From NCBI GenBank assembly GCA_013399695.1, contig VXAU01001099.1, forward strand, positions 372,001 to 436,000: a stretch of DNA of 64,000 nt. Reading direction: 5' to 3'. A program made the translations under genes and the position numbers. This DNA is from Formicarius rufipectus. Lineage: Eukaryota > Chordata > Aves > Passeriformes > Formicariidae. Under the pieces are notes generated by a model. It was not told the origin of the DNA, searched no databases, and was given only the letters and a program-made list of their open reading frames with translations. The stretch's first letter is position 1. Each line of letters starts with the position of its first letter. Positions 35,583-47,753 of this stretch are shown here, piece by piece.

Positions 35583-38274
35583 CAGTTATGTCGGCAGAGT
35601 GGTAACTCTATAGCTATGCCTCATGTGATCCAAGTTCAAATTAATTTCCATGTTATAAAAGAGTTCTAAAAGAGTTGAGAAGTAAAACTGCATCAAAAAG
35701 ATTAGAATATTTGGCAGTGAGAATGGTGAAAAGCCCTGAAATTTGAGTAACATTTTTTACAATATATATTTTTCATTGAGGAGTCACTAGAAACATTACG
35801 CTCTGAAAGACAAAATAGAGATTGATCCCCAGGTTGCTCTCTGCCAGCATATTAGTTATATTTTCTTTTTTTACTTATTCACCTATAGACCTTTCTAGCC
35901 TAGAAAATGTTGGCTGTATTCAGCAAACTGCTCTTTGGAGATGCAATGAACCTCATGTGCTAGGAAGAGAGTTGTCATAGGCAGGCAGATGCTCAAATGG
36001 CTAGAAATCAGCCAAGCTTTTTATAATTCTCATCTAAACTTCTAACAAAACTGATAGATCTTGGCTGGACATTCCCAGTCCATCTTCCTCAAAAATTTCT
36101 GTCACTTGCAGTGACATTTAGATGACTCATGTTACAGTAGGGACCTTCAAGGAGGAAAGTGTTGGAAGGGGAAAAGAGGAGGAAGAGGTTACAGTCCTGC
36201 ATTAGCTGAATTTTCCTTGTCATTTTCCTCCCAAATTGCTTCTACCTTTTGCTGTAAAATTCCTCATCCCCAAGTGTTTGGAGGGTGTCTATGAGGTGGG
36301 AAACATGGCTCTCCATAAACCAGGGAGAACTGAGCTTGTTGTTGGATTCTGCTTACTTCAAGGTATCTAAATTGCAGATGAACAGAGTTGTTTTCATTAA
36401 AAGTCTTTAAATCATATGAGTCTCAAAATATGTCAGGAATAATAGATAAAGAAACAAAGAAGTTTATGAACAAAATACTAAAGAGTAAAGATACTGATCA
36501 TACTGATCATAAACATTCTTCAGTCAAAATATCTTTCTGGACAGAGTAGCTTTGTTTTTATAGAACACGTTTGTCCAATAGATTTATATTTCAGTACTTT
36601 CAGACATTTTTAATAAAAAGTATTTCTAAGAACTGACAGAAGTGGCTAAAAATATTTTTACTCAAAAGGAAAAAAGTTAATCTCCAATCAAACAATATCA
36701 TAGAGGTCTGTGAGTACAGGGGAAATTCAGTCTTTCTGAAAGTATAGCAGAAAAAATGTATCATTCATATAAATTGAGGATTATCTTCTTCATTAGTAAA
36801 AGTGTTTTCAGCCTTGTGACTTTTTAAACTGAAGAGCTGTCAAGAAGAAACACCTTTAGGTAATCCATTGAATGTCTCTCTAAAAGAGGTTGAATTCAGA
36901 GTATTGATTTTTTTATTTCTTTTTTTTNACAATCTCCCTAAACCTTTTACTTTTTTTCCAGCTTTCTAACTTCAAGGCTTCATTGTATAGCAGTTTTACA
37001 TCTGACATTTGGAGTAAATTTCAAGAGGCCTCAGAAGTACCTAAGCTCCACAAGTATGTGGTACCCTTTAAAGTCTAACAGCAGAGTCTGGTCCAGATCT
37101 GCATTAAAGAAAGCAGAGCTGGGCAATTTGATGTTCTCAGACTTCAAATCTGTGGGCTGTTATATCCAATCAGTGTAATCATTCTAGTGTTATGCTCAAA
37201 AAAATGCTGTTCTACAACACCATCTCTACCACACAAACATAATAACAAATGTGGAGCTCAAATGATGTGGTACAATTTGAATTACTTAGTATGGTATGAG
37301 TATACATAAACAAATATACTAAACTTTTAAGATAATCCCTTTCAGATAGGAAAAATAGCAGTATGTCAACTCCTGCAAACTTTAAGCCCACTAAGCAATC
37401 CATCACTGTGTTTTATCAGTCCTATGTCTTCCTATGAGCCATACAATATTTTGTCACCTTTCCAAAACCCTTCACAGCCTTCATCTCTTTATCCATGGAG
37501 ATCTCTGTGATTAACCATGTGCCTTCTTATCCGGAGTCTGTTCTCACACTTGACTGTAGTCAACATTGAACACAGGAACCAGAGACACACCTCCACGGAC
37601 ACCAACCTATTGTGTTATTGTTTTTGTTTAAAGCTTTCCCTTAATCATTCCCACTTCTCGTTCACTTACTGTGGGACTTATCCCGGTGCATCTAAAGATT
37701 TTTCTTTGGTCTGACAACAGTCTGACAGTTTTCCATAGTTACCAAGCCAGGATAGCTGGACTGCAGATATATATTCTTAGTACACAGTTGGTTTTTAATC
37801 CTTTTTCACTCAGCTGATTTGTGACTCTGCAAAATGAAAAGAGTTATACCTTGTTTGTGCTTTAGAGAGGGAAAATATTATAAGAAAAGTAAGGTATTTT
37901 TGTAACTGTTATCCTGACCTCTCTCCTATTTTTTGGACTGCATTATGTTTTGGAGAGATTGGGTAACCATCCATCTGCAAAAATAACATTTAGGCAGTGA
38001 AAATAAACAAAAAGCTGTTTGTTTTTTAAATTTTGATTTTTGGCTTTGATTTTTGTTTTTAGTGTGTATATAACTATCTATTTCTCTACCTTTCCAAGAA
38101 AAACATTCTAGATTTCTGAGTTTGTGACCGAAGGTGGTGATATTTTTTTCACACTGCTATATTTCAGCTGGAAAAAAATATATTCCTTTACAGTGAAAAC
38201 AAAAATGTGATTGCACTTTGAGGGGCAGCAGAATAAAATATTACAAAACAAAATGGAAGAACATTCCAAAGACC
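35583..38274. other. Unique DNA, no gene seen
   Basis: There is a 10-bp direct repeat near 36,491-36,511 ('tactgatca' twice) and a single N at 36,928 at the end of a T-run. No gene or repeat family is recognised. Confidence 0.6.
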
Positions 38275-38360
38275 TCATTACAACTGGTGTGTCACTGCAT
38301 ACCTCAGTTTCCTTAGCTACCTAAATGTAGTATGACACTTTTACCTTTTTGAAATACTGT
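38275..38360 (-). repeat. Possible MIR-type SINE remnant, antisense
   Basis: The string 'tacctcagtttccttagc' at about 38,300-38,317, followed after 30 bp by 'acacttttaccttttt', recalls the antisense MIR pattern (…CCTCAGTTTCCTCATCTGTAAAATG…). The downstream part is too diverged for certainty. Confidence 0.4.
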
Positions 38361-40642
38361 TAATACCAAGGTTTAAACACAAATCCATGGTTTGGGAAAC
38401 ATTGTGACAGAGCCATGCATTCTCTTGAACTTGAACCTTTCAAAAGCTGAATTGTTTGTCCTACTTGGTTACAAATTACAGAAATAAGAGGAATATTAGT
38501 TTTTCTTATTATAAATTTATTTCATCTCAGAAAACATCTCCTGTTCACACTTGAATATCACATTGTCTACTCTTGACCTACAGTCTTTTCTTTTTGTTCT
38601 TGTGATAATTGCAATATTCAGTGTACATGTGCATCTTTGATCACTTTTCAGCTGGTATCTCAGTGGGTAGCAGAGAGGTAAAAGGCTTCCCTGTGCAGAA
38701 GACTGATATTTTCTTGATTTTTTGGTTATTATATTGGCATAGTTTATGAAAGAACATAACATTTTTAAAAATGACCAAAAAAATCAATGATTCCTTTTAC
38801 AAAATGGTATCATGGGAGCCACTAGATGTGACTCGAAAAAAACCCACAAAAACAAAACCAAAGCACACATCAGAACCGTGGTGCTTGAGGTGACATAAGG
38901 AAGCCTTGCTTTTATCCTGTTGTGACCATCTGTGGCTGGGAGCCTCTGTGTTCTAATGGCACAATATACAAGCAACAGGGTGCCTATTCCAGCTCCTGTC
39001 TGAGGCTGCCTTTTCTCCCGTCAGGACAAGCCAAACACAGATTACCAGCTGTCTGACACTTCCTTCAGGAACAAAGAATTGGATCCCCCAGTAATTACTT
39101 TTACTGTGACTTCTATGAACCCCTTGTAAGGCCCCAAATTTGGATTAGAGTTGCATTTCTAAGAGCTAAAGGGCTTACCTGAGATATGTAGGATGTGTGC
39201 TGGACATGCTCATGGGGATTAATGGTGAAATGAATATCCTACAGAAGCAAGCAGAAAACCTGCCACTAATGTCACTAGAAACTGGATAGAACTGCTATAA
39301 AAATTTTCCTAAGTGAAAATAAACCATTTCTAGTCATTCCAGCAAGGAAAAATTGGGAGACTTCTCCTTGTGTAATGGTGATGGAACATTTGGAGTTGTT
39401 GTATTTCCTTCTTTCACACCCTGTATCAGAGCTGTAGTTATCACACAGAGCCAGATATGAACTGGTTTTGAAGATTTGTGCTCCATATCACTGTTATTTA
39501 GAAAGATACATTACTCTGTATGCATATTTAGGTCAAAGAGTTTTCTCAGTTTTGCAGTGAGTGTAATACATTAAGAGATAATGTAGATGTGAAAAATAGT
39601 GCAATCTGAAGCGATTTCAATGAGAAGAGGACTTTGTGTAAATAGCCAATGTATTTCAAATAGTCTTCATTGTATATAAGTGCAAAAATTACTAATGTCT
39701 TCACTTTGAATGAAGAAACTCTAGAAATAGAAGGGAGTCATTAGAACTTCTTCCCTAATCACTCACAGCAACCATTAGCGGCCCACTAGGAGAGTGGGTG
39801 GAGGAAGTATACTGAAGGCCCCTGAAAATCAATTAAAAATTATAATAAATTCAGTGGATGTTGAATCATTTGCAGTGAGCACTGAAGGGGGAATGATAAG
39901 TTCTCTGAAAAACTTAAACTTGCTTGGCAAAGTCCTAAAACAAGCATGACTCTCTAGAAGTGCTCAGATCTCTTTCACATTCAAATTTGGTTTATTCCCA
40001 CCTCAACATTCTTAATAGCAAAGCATTTAATATCTTGGTATAACAGAAATAGAGATTATACTTCTTTTTTTTTTTTCCCCTTACCCATGCCATCCTTACA
40101 CACAGGTACATAATGAGGAGAGTCCAGAAGAAAAAGATGCTCAAAGCTGTGAGGAAAGATGAGAGAAACTGGAGATTTACAGTTCAGAAACTGAAAATGT
40201 AAAGGAAGTTGCTGCAATATTTCTCAAATATGAAAAATATCACTGAAAAGGTTAAGTGAATAAACTGATTTCTGAGGACAGATTGAGAAGCCACAGACTT
40301 GTACTGAATTGAGTTACATACAGGTTATACATTCAGCAATGCAAATTGGGAAGCAGTCAGGGATTGCCGAGGGATGCACAGGTTTTGAAACAGACAGATA
40401 TCTGCGAGGGGAGAGTCAGGTAGAGCCAACCCTTCCCCTGGGTTGCCTCACTTATCCTCTAAATTAAACTAGTTATATCTGTTGACTTGCAACATAGGGC
40501 TCTTTGAGCAATAATTACCTACACCTACCAAGACTCCAAATTTTAAGCAAGCTTTCATTTGTTATTATCATGTTCATCTACACTCAGTTCCCCGACTATC
40601 TATATATTGCTGGTGATCCAAATCCTCATTGACTCAGAGTGA
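38361..40642. other. Unique DNA, no gene seen
   Basis: A short A-rich/C tract lies at 38,836-38,862 and a 12-T run at 40,065-40,076. No coding-like frame is present. Confidence 0.6.
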
Positions 40643-40689
40643 TTTTTGTTTGCTTGTTTGTTTGTGTTTGTTTGTTGTTGTTGTTGTTT
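40643..40689. repeat. (TTTG)n grading into (TTG)n
   Basis: GTTT units at 40,643-40,675 pass into GTT units to 40,689. This is the plus-strand counterpart in style of the A/C tracts elsewhere. Confidence 0.9.
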
Positions 40690-41220
40690 AAATCCATGTA
40701 CAAACCTCTAATCTTCTTTTTATTCCCCCTGAAAATTTGGAAAAGTAGTCATTTTATAAAAGCAGTTTCATGATCTTTGTCTTGCTGAGGTTACGAGCCT
40801 GTCGCTTCTCGATTTGCCTGTATTGCTGTTCAGTGCATACAGTTGACTTTATTTTTTATTATTTTATTCCCAAAACAATTTTTTTGTCTAAAATGCTAAA
40901 GTAATTCCAGTATAATTTTATACATTTTATTGTCTTTGGCTGCTAAGCACCAGACAAAGTAAGATTAATCCTCTTTAAGAAGAGGGAAAAAAAAAAAGAA
41001 AAATGTGCTCTTGAAGCTATTATCAGCCAACATGCATATTTTTCCCAAACTCTTGCCTCTCTCATTATGCAAGCTCAAAAAATATTAGAGTATCTAATAT
41101 TTCCTAACAAGAATGGGCTGTGTCTAATGCATCAAATTATCACAGTGGCAGGATAACTAAATTAATTTTTTTCTTCATTATCTTACATATTGCTAAGTAT
41201 TTTAAATCTATCATGCATAT
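40690..41220. other. Unique DNA upstream of the LTR
   Basis: It contains a perfect 10-bp AT-rich hairpin with a 3-nt loop at 41,080-41,102 and a short A-rich tract near 40,985-41,003. No gene is seen. Confidence 0.6.
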
Positions 41221-42203
41221 TGTCATGGGTTTCTGTAGCTGAATTTTAGTAGAAGGGGGGGCTTCCAGGATGATTTCTGTTAGAAGCTACCAGAAGCCAG
41301 TCACATCCTGGTCCAGGAGGGACTTCCTGCTAGTGGCTAAAGTTGAGCCAATTAAGAATCATGGTCATGCCTCTGCAATAACATATTTAAGAATTAGAAG
41401 TGTTGCGCAGTTGAAAATTCCAGCCATGAGATAACAACGCAGAGACCAAGGTCAGAGCAGGAGGAGGCAAAAGGGGGACCCCATGCTGGAGCAGGGAGGG
41501 GGGAAGGACTGAAAGCTATTCCCCTCTGCTGAAGCCCGTGGAGATCTATCGGAGTGCACAGACCCCCCTGCAGCCCCTGGAGGAGCAGGTGGATGCCAGG
41601 AGCTGTTTCCCTGTGGGAGGCCCAGAATGGACTCATGGAGAAGGAGACCCACGCTGGAAGCAGGTTTTGCCCCCAGTAGAAGTGTTGCCCGGGGGGTGGA
41701 TGCACTTTGGAGAGTCTGTCAAAGACTGTCACCCATGGGAGGGACCCTATGGGAGCAGGGGAAGGACTAAGAGCTGGGGCCCCCCTGCAGACCGTGGTGA
41801 AGACTGTGGTGGAGCAGGTTGTCCCCCTGCAGCCCACGGAGACCATCGGGGTGCAGAGACCCGACTACACCCCGTGGAGTGACCCACAGGACAAGAGCAA
41901 TGGCAGCAAGAACCGCCTGCAAAACTCCTATTCCCTGCTCCCTGGAACTGCTGGAAAGAGGGAGGAGTGGGAGGAGAGGGGTGTTCTCAAGACTGATTTA
42001 TTTCTTACTTTTTAGTTTTATTACTTTTAGTTTTAGTTCTTATCTTGTTAGCAATAAATTTAAGTACTTAGTTACTCTGAGTTTGTTTTACCATTACCTC
42101 TCAGCTGTTTGTTTTTTTTTCCTCACCTTTCCTCCTTTTCCTTTCCCTCTGGAAAAGGGTGGGGCCTGGAGGTTTGGATGGTCACCAGATGAAAACTGCC
42201 ACA
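41221..42203 (+). mobile_element. Solo LTR, avian ERVL-type, about 0.98 kb
   Basis: It begins 'tgtcatgggtttctgtagct' and ends 'ctgccaca', giving the TG…CA ends of an LTR. The order matches a long avian ERV LTR family that I recall: the 5' segment with 'agaagctaccagaag', a TATA-like 'acatatttaag' at 41,381-41,391, a GC-rich middle with repeated units like 'ctgcagcccctggagg' and 'ggagcaggt', the AATAAA poly(A) signal at 42,053-42,058, and 'ctgagtttgttttacc' downstream. No gag, pol or env sequence flanks it, so it is a solo LTR left by recombination. The bases on either side (catat, gattt) are not a clean 5-bp duplication. All frames inside it (66-150 codons) are non-coding LTR sequence. Confidence 0.88.
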
Positions 42204-42555
42204 GATTTGGTCTGAATTCACGTTTTAACATCTTATGCAGGCAATAGACATCTCAGATACTCCAAAGCATAAATTCAAAAGCAATAATAAATTAGGTAAA
42301 GTTAGGCTCTTTATTGGCCTGAAATTGCACCCAAACCGATTTCATTTCAACATGTGTTTAAATCCATCATTTTTCAGCAAATCACTTCACCTTAACTTTA
42401 GACAAAATTTCAAAATTAAGGATTAATGTGGGCAATGAATATTCAAGCGTATCATTTAGTGCTTCTCTAAGTAGGTTCACTAAACCCTGGAATGAACCAG
42501 ACCGTCCCAATAGCAAATATTGAATTTCAAATCAAGCACCCCTATGTTTTGGACA
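42204..42555. other. DNA beyond the LTR, holds a short ancient repeat
   Basis: Bases 42,252-42,279 match 43,618-43,645 at 25 of 28 positions in direct orientation (see the entry there). The rest is unique. Confidence 0.6.
42252..42320. repeat. Short ancient interspersed repeat, copy 1
   Basis: The core 'ctcagatactccaaagca' aligns to 'ctcagatcctccaaagca' in copy 2, and weaker similarity continues to a shared 'aaagtta'. The wording recalls old sauropsid repeats of the CAGATCCTCAAAGG…TTAGGCACCTAA type, but the family is not certain. Confidence 0.5.
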
Positions 42556-42624
42556 CTTTTTGTTTGGTTGGTTGGTTTTTCTGTTGTTTTGTTTTGGTTT
42601 TTGTTATTGTTTTTGTTATGTTTT
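42556..42624. repeat. T-rich tract with G interruptions, (GGTT)n/(GTTTT)n
   Basis: GGTT units at about 42,564-42,577 grade into GTTTT and ATTGTTTTTG units. A 65-codon minus-strand frame here is an artefact. Confidence 0.88.
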
Positions 42625-43617
42625 GCATGTGTAAACTTGATGTCAGTATTAAAAGTTAGGTATGGTGAATAATTCATATCTTAAACTTCCTCTCTTTTTT
42701 AGGAATTATTTTTCTTATAGAAGGTAATTTTCAGTGATTTTCCAGGCTCTTAGCTGAGATCACCATGTGATGCTGCTTGAAAATGAAGACTATAGTCTCA
42801 GAGTTGAGTCTCCAACACTGTCACTGCTGCGTCAAGACTCAGAAACTGTGATTGGAAATAAGATTATATTTTTTTATCTGCTACTAGGTATTAATTCAGT
42901 ACAGAGGTCAAAGATTTTATTTGACATTTTAAAAAAAATGAGAAATACCAAAGGGGCAAAGATGAAGATGCAGCCATTTTTACTTTTCAATTTATTAATA
43001 TAACATCTCTTCAGAGAGCAGTGCACATGTCACCAAATGCTGGTACAGTAATAGAATACTGACTGCTAGGAAACAAACTCCATGTAGGTGTGATCTGATA
43101 TTTAATCAACATGTTTGCACATTCAAAGTCTGACAGGGTCTAGCTGACTAAAATCGTTTTGGTACATGCTTCATTTTTATTGAGGAGTAATGAGGCTTCT
43201 GTGGGAGGGAGTTCCAGTGATACAGGGATGGTCCAGAAATGACCTACGTAAATCTTTTTGTGTACAGCAGATCTGACATGGGCAGGAGAATCAGGACAGG
43301 GCAGATGTTTTGGGGTTTAAACTTGGAAGGGTTGCGATTTGAATAGGGTCAACAGATACTAACAAAACAAAAATATTACTGAAGGTAGACTGGTGATCTG
43401 CATCAGGAAACTGTACTTGATGGAAGGATGTTGAAAATTTTTTTTTACTGTTTTATACCAAGATCATGATGACTATTTCAGGCACTGGGTACTTTAATGG
43501 TTGGAGTAATTCATCTAGAGATATATTGAATTCTCCATCCCTAGAAATTAGACTGAAAACCCTTTGAAAACTAGGTCAGAAATACAGCCTTGATGTAGAA
43601 ATGTAGACAACAGTTGA
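42625..43617. other. Unique DNA, no gene seen
   Basis: A 78-codon plus-strand frame at 42,767-43,003 has no recognised domain. No repeat is identified. Confidence 0.6.
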
Positions 43618-43690
43618 CTCAGATCCTCCAAAGCACAATTTCAAAGCCCAGAGTAAGTAAACTAGTCAAAGTTACTTAGTCTGAGCTATC
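43618..43690. repeat. Short ancient interspersed repeat, copy 2
   Basis: It matches copy 1 at 42,252 with a 25/28 core. The two copies are about 1.37 kb apart in the same orientation, so they may be dispersed repeat copies or a small old duplication. Confidence 0.5.
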
Positions 43691-46600
43691 GAGGGTGCTG
43701 GAGGAAATGATCAGCTGTCACCTCAGCCTTTAAAAGAGATCAATCTGAATTGCTACTTTACATCATGGTTTGACTTTATTAACATATTAACTATCAGACT
43801 ATTATCAAGAATTCTTTTATGTTAGCCTTTTTTTAAATGGTACAGCTCTTTTTTTTTTTTTTTAAATCCCTCCCCCTGCCCCCATATTCTGGTCGTGCTG
43901 TTTTTTTGTCTTATAATAGTAAAGAAATAAGAAATGGCTTTTTAACATATTTGTTTTATTTAATTAAAAGCATCTGCTCATAGTTTATGGGAATCAGTTC
44001 TCTAAAAAAAACAAAAGAATGTTTTGATTCCTCATATGACATTTCAGAGGTTGAAATCTGATTTACACCTACTAGGAATCCAGCCTACTAGTGACATACT
44101 TTGACATCACATTACCTAAACTTGGCAAGTCAGTAGCTGAGAACCACCATAGACAAATGAATCAAAATATGGTCAGGGAGGTCATTTCCTTTGAGAAGAA
44201 ATGCACTGAAACTTCATAATTCCTTCACTCTGTGTATTCTTTCATAAGAAGATATCACTTGTATTCTTTTGACAGATACTGCCAAAATTCCTGTTTGTGT
44301 TAAATATAATAAATTCTATCCAACTCATAGTGCTCTGGGACCTGTCACTAAGTCACTTAAAAAATCCTTTGAAGAGCATTTTTTTACGTGAGAGAATTTG
44401 GGATCTATCACAGACCAAGCAACCAAATGAAAATAAAATATGTGGCTTAACTGAAGTAATAACTTGAGGATTTCAAAATACCATAGTTAAGTTCCTTATT
44501 GACTCCAGGCATAGGAAACAGAAATACTGACTTTGCAGGATGATCTTTCCAACTCCACTGGAATCCAAGTTCCAGTGTAAAATACATCCTAATTTTAGAG
44601 GTGAATTTAAAAACCCATTTTCTTAGGAACATCACTGCTGTGACTGACCTTGAAAGATTTGTGTCTTTATAAACTTACCCTAAAACGTCCCTCCACTTGT
44701 ATATTTTTTGAGTGCCTGGAGCTGATATGTGTCAATGTTAGTTTTCAGCATTATTATTTGTTCTGCAAGTGAACTTGTTGTGTAATTATATCTACCTATA
44801 ACAGTAGTTACCATCAGCTACAACACAAACCACCCTTTGCAGAAGTCTCCTTCAGTAATTCTTGTGTTAAATCACATTGTGTCACTCCTAAAAATATCCC
44901 ACAACCAATTGTATGCTGCATCCTAAGGGAAAGGGAACTGAAAATCTCAATGGTTTCTAGATAAAACCGAAATGATGGCACTGTCATCTTTCCTTCACAT
45001 TCTTCCTGGGATCCTGTGATCCTTGCAAAAATCTGACACATTTGTATGGTCCCTAGCAAGTGCTGATAACACTTTGTTTATGGTATAAAGGTGCCACTGG
45101 GAAATCTCAGAGATAAGAAGCAGTTAAAGTCAGGCTGCTTATTTAAGGGTCATACGTGTTAGGTGTATTATCCACTGGAATTTGGGTATAACCCTTGCCT
45201 GTGATTACTGCATCTATCAATAGTATATAAAAGGTAGGATTTCCAGATTTGTTATCTTACCAATCAGTGCAGTGCAAAAAAATTATTGGGGGGTTTGATT
45301 TGATATAATCCTTTAGAGCTCTCATACTGCATGTCCGCATCACGTCAGAGCTAGCAAAGAGACTCATGTAGGTTACCAATCCCAACCTCAGACCCTGTGT
45401 CTCTGCCCAGCAGGTGATGGTGCACCCACCTCACAAGTAGGACACTCTCAGTGGCAATCTGAAATGGGGCTTTGGCTGTGGGGAAACTGTCTGAGCACCT
45501 GTGTTGCCCTTGATCCAATACCTTGTGCCTTCTACTATAAATGCAAGACAGATTTACACCCAGAAGGGACCATTTGAGGACATCAAAACGGTGATATAGA
45601 TATTCCAGCATACTCTAGGTGCCAGTTGTACTTATTCACAGTTTTGTACCAGTCCTGGATTTTGGTAACATAAAGCATTGAGCAAGTAAAATGCTAATAT
45701 GAGAAGAAGAGTTCTCTATAAATTTTTCTAGAACTTCTCAAGCACTGATAGCAGTGGGAGACTCAGTTCATTCTCCATCTGAGTGCCCCATAAAGCATTA
45801 AAGAGATACTGACCAAAACAATTACTACCCACAGTCAGACACTAGCACACATACTGACAGCACACATTCCCTGTGGCAAGGTCCTTGTGTACCTCTTAAG
45901 TTTTCTATCACACCATAGTATACAAGGTTCTTGATAATATTTTAATAACAACACAAGCAGTATTTCTGCTTTGATTTTATGTAAGGCACGCTTGTTCTAT
46001 CAGATGTTTTCAGGGATGGGAAACTTATAAGAATACTTACTGTTCTGTGTGAAAGCAGCAGGGTTTGTTTAGTTCTGTGGGCATAAATAGCCTGAGGAGT
46101 TCACAAATGTGTTTGATTTGCATTGCGTGAAGAACCTTAGAAACTGCTGAGAGGAGCAATGAGAAACACAAGTTAATATAGCAAGAAATCTCTTTCATTA
46201 ATAGAAAGATGTCTTGTGTTTGAAAACTAGGTGATTTTATTTACCATTCTATGATGGTAAATTCTTGAGCTAAGATTAGAGACAGACAAGGTCAGAATAT
46301 CTTGTTGATTGCAAGCAAGAGCTGCCAGGTCCACAGAATTCATCACTCATTCCAGCAAGAGTTTGAACTGAGGGGGTTTGCAGCCAGACCCACCTCCTGG
46401 TGCTCTGAAGACATCTTCTGCATACAGTTTGCAGTGTTTGATTTATATACAAACATCTGGAAACCTACACACTTCACTCTGTCATTCCAGGACAAGGCAT
46501 ACACAAGCAGTTCTTCCAGTGGGAAATTAAAGGTAACTCTCGCCCAGGCTCCAGAGTATTTATTGACAAGTATTTATTGACTGCTCTCTTGGACCTTCTA

Positions 46601-47700
46601 GAGTCTGACAAGAGATTAAATAGGGACCTCTATCACACCCTTGGAAGTGCTGATTGAAAATGGTGGATCACTGATTATATTGAACATGGATAAAAAGTAG
46701 TCATATATCACTAGGCTTTAATCTCTTTTTCAGAAAGGAGAGCATATTGATCAGAATCAGAATGCTTAAAGTTAGGTACACCTTAAATGACAGTATTGGC
46801 ACCTAGACATGCATCAATAAGGCTATTTTAATGTGTATTATATTATTCTGCCCAAATCTTTTCATTGGCTCTTCTATCATCCTTCTAAAAATGTATCAAT
46901 TTCTTCTTTTCAGTTTTTGTTGATTTATGCCAGCAATTTCTTAGTTACATTTGCAATAATGTTTCAGGTTTCCAATTCTGTTGTAATTTCACCAAGATTG
47001 TTATGAAGTTAAAGTCATTTGGTGTAAAAACATAGTGAATCTAATGGACTTGCTTTCAGTCTCTGTGTCTCTAGGTCTGTGGTGCTGTCATTGTCAAAGT
47101 AGTCTTACCTGGAAGTTCCAGAATAATTCTTAAATTATCAAACAATGCTAAAAAGAAATCAAGGATACTTTTTTCTAGTTTTAGAGAAATGAAAGTTGGG
47201 GGGAAGAGTACTTTTGTGCTCTCTTCTACATTCTTCATTCCTTTTTTTGGTAATTAACTTAAAACGGTGAAATTTTCACCTTTTCATTCTTACTTCTCTT
47301 TGTCCCAATTAACATCATGAACATGATGAGAAAAAATTGTTCTGTGTAAGTATTAACTAAGTGTAAATGCAAAGGGACAACTTCTGTAGGTCAGGCTCTG
47401 ACAAATATCTCCAAGACTTCACACAGGAGCTGGAAAAGTGCTGAAATTTTCTCCTCTTGCTGTGTTGGCAGTATCTTCCCGCCACCAAAAGCAGGCGCTG
47501 GCTGAACTTGCCATATTTAATAGATCCAGCTGGCATAGGGTATGTGATTGACTTTGCAACAAAAGCTATCCCTTTCTATATTTTTCCCCTATGTTGGTTG
47601 AATGAAGGAGCTCTTTTCTCATTTGGCTTGTTTAAATAGAAAGTTTGCCTGTAGATAAGTCTTCAAACTAATTGTGTCTAGATCATTAAATGTACCCTTC
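43691..47700. other. Unique DNA, no gene seen
   Basis: There is a T15 run at 43,849-43,863 and a 14-bp tandem duplication at 46,556-46,583 (12 of 14 identical). A segment at 46,765-46,815 with 'agttaggtacacc' and 'ggcacctagac' may be a further decayed copy of a TTAGGCACCTAA-type repeat. A canonical E2F-type site 'ttcccgcc' occurs at 47,476-47,483. No coding-like frame stands out. Confidence 0.5.
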
Positions 47701-47713
47701 AAACACCAGTGTT

Positions 47714-47753
47714 AATAAAACAGCCTGCTCAATTCCACAAAAAAAAAAAAAAA
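47714..47753 (+). other. AATAAA plus genomic A15, retrocopy-like 3' end
   Basis: AATAAA at 47,714-47,719 is followed 19 bases later by 15 consecutive A (47,739-47,753), the spacing of a cleaved and polyadenylated transcript. The 300 bp upstream is not recognised as any mRNA, and no target-site duplication was found around it. CR1 rarely mobilises cellular mRNAs, so true retrocopies are scarce in birds. Coincidence is likely. Confidence 0.3.

Noticed and set aside
41394..42247. Overlapping frames of 66-150 codons on both strands
   Set aside because: They lie inside the GC-rich middle of a solo LTR, which codes for no viral protein. Length comes from composition.
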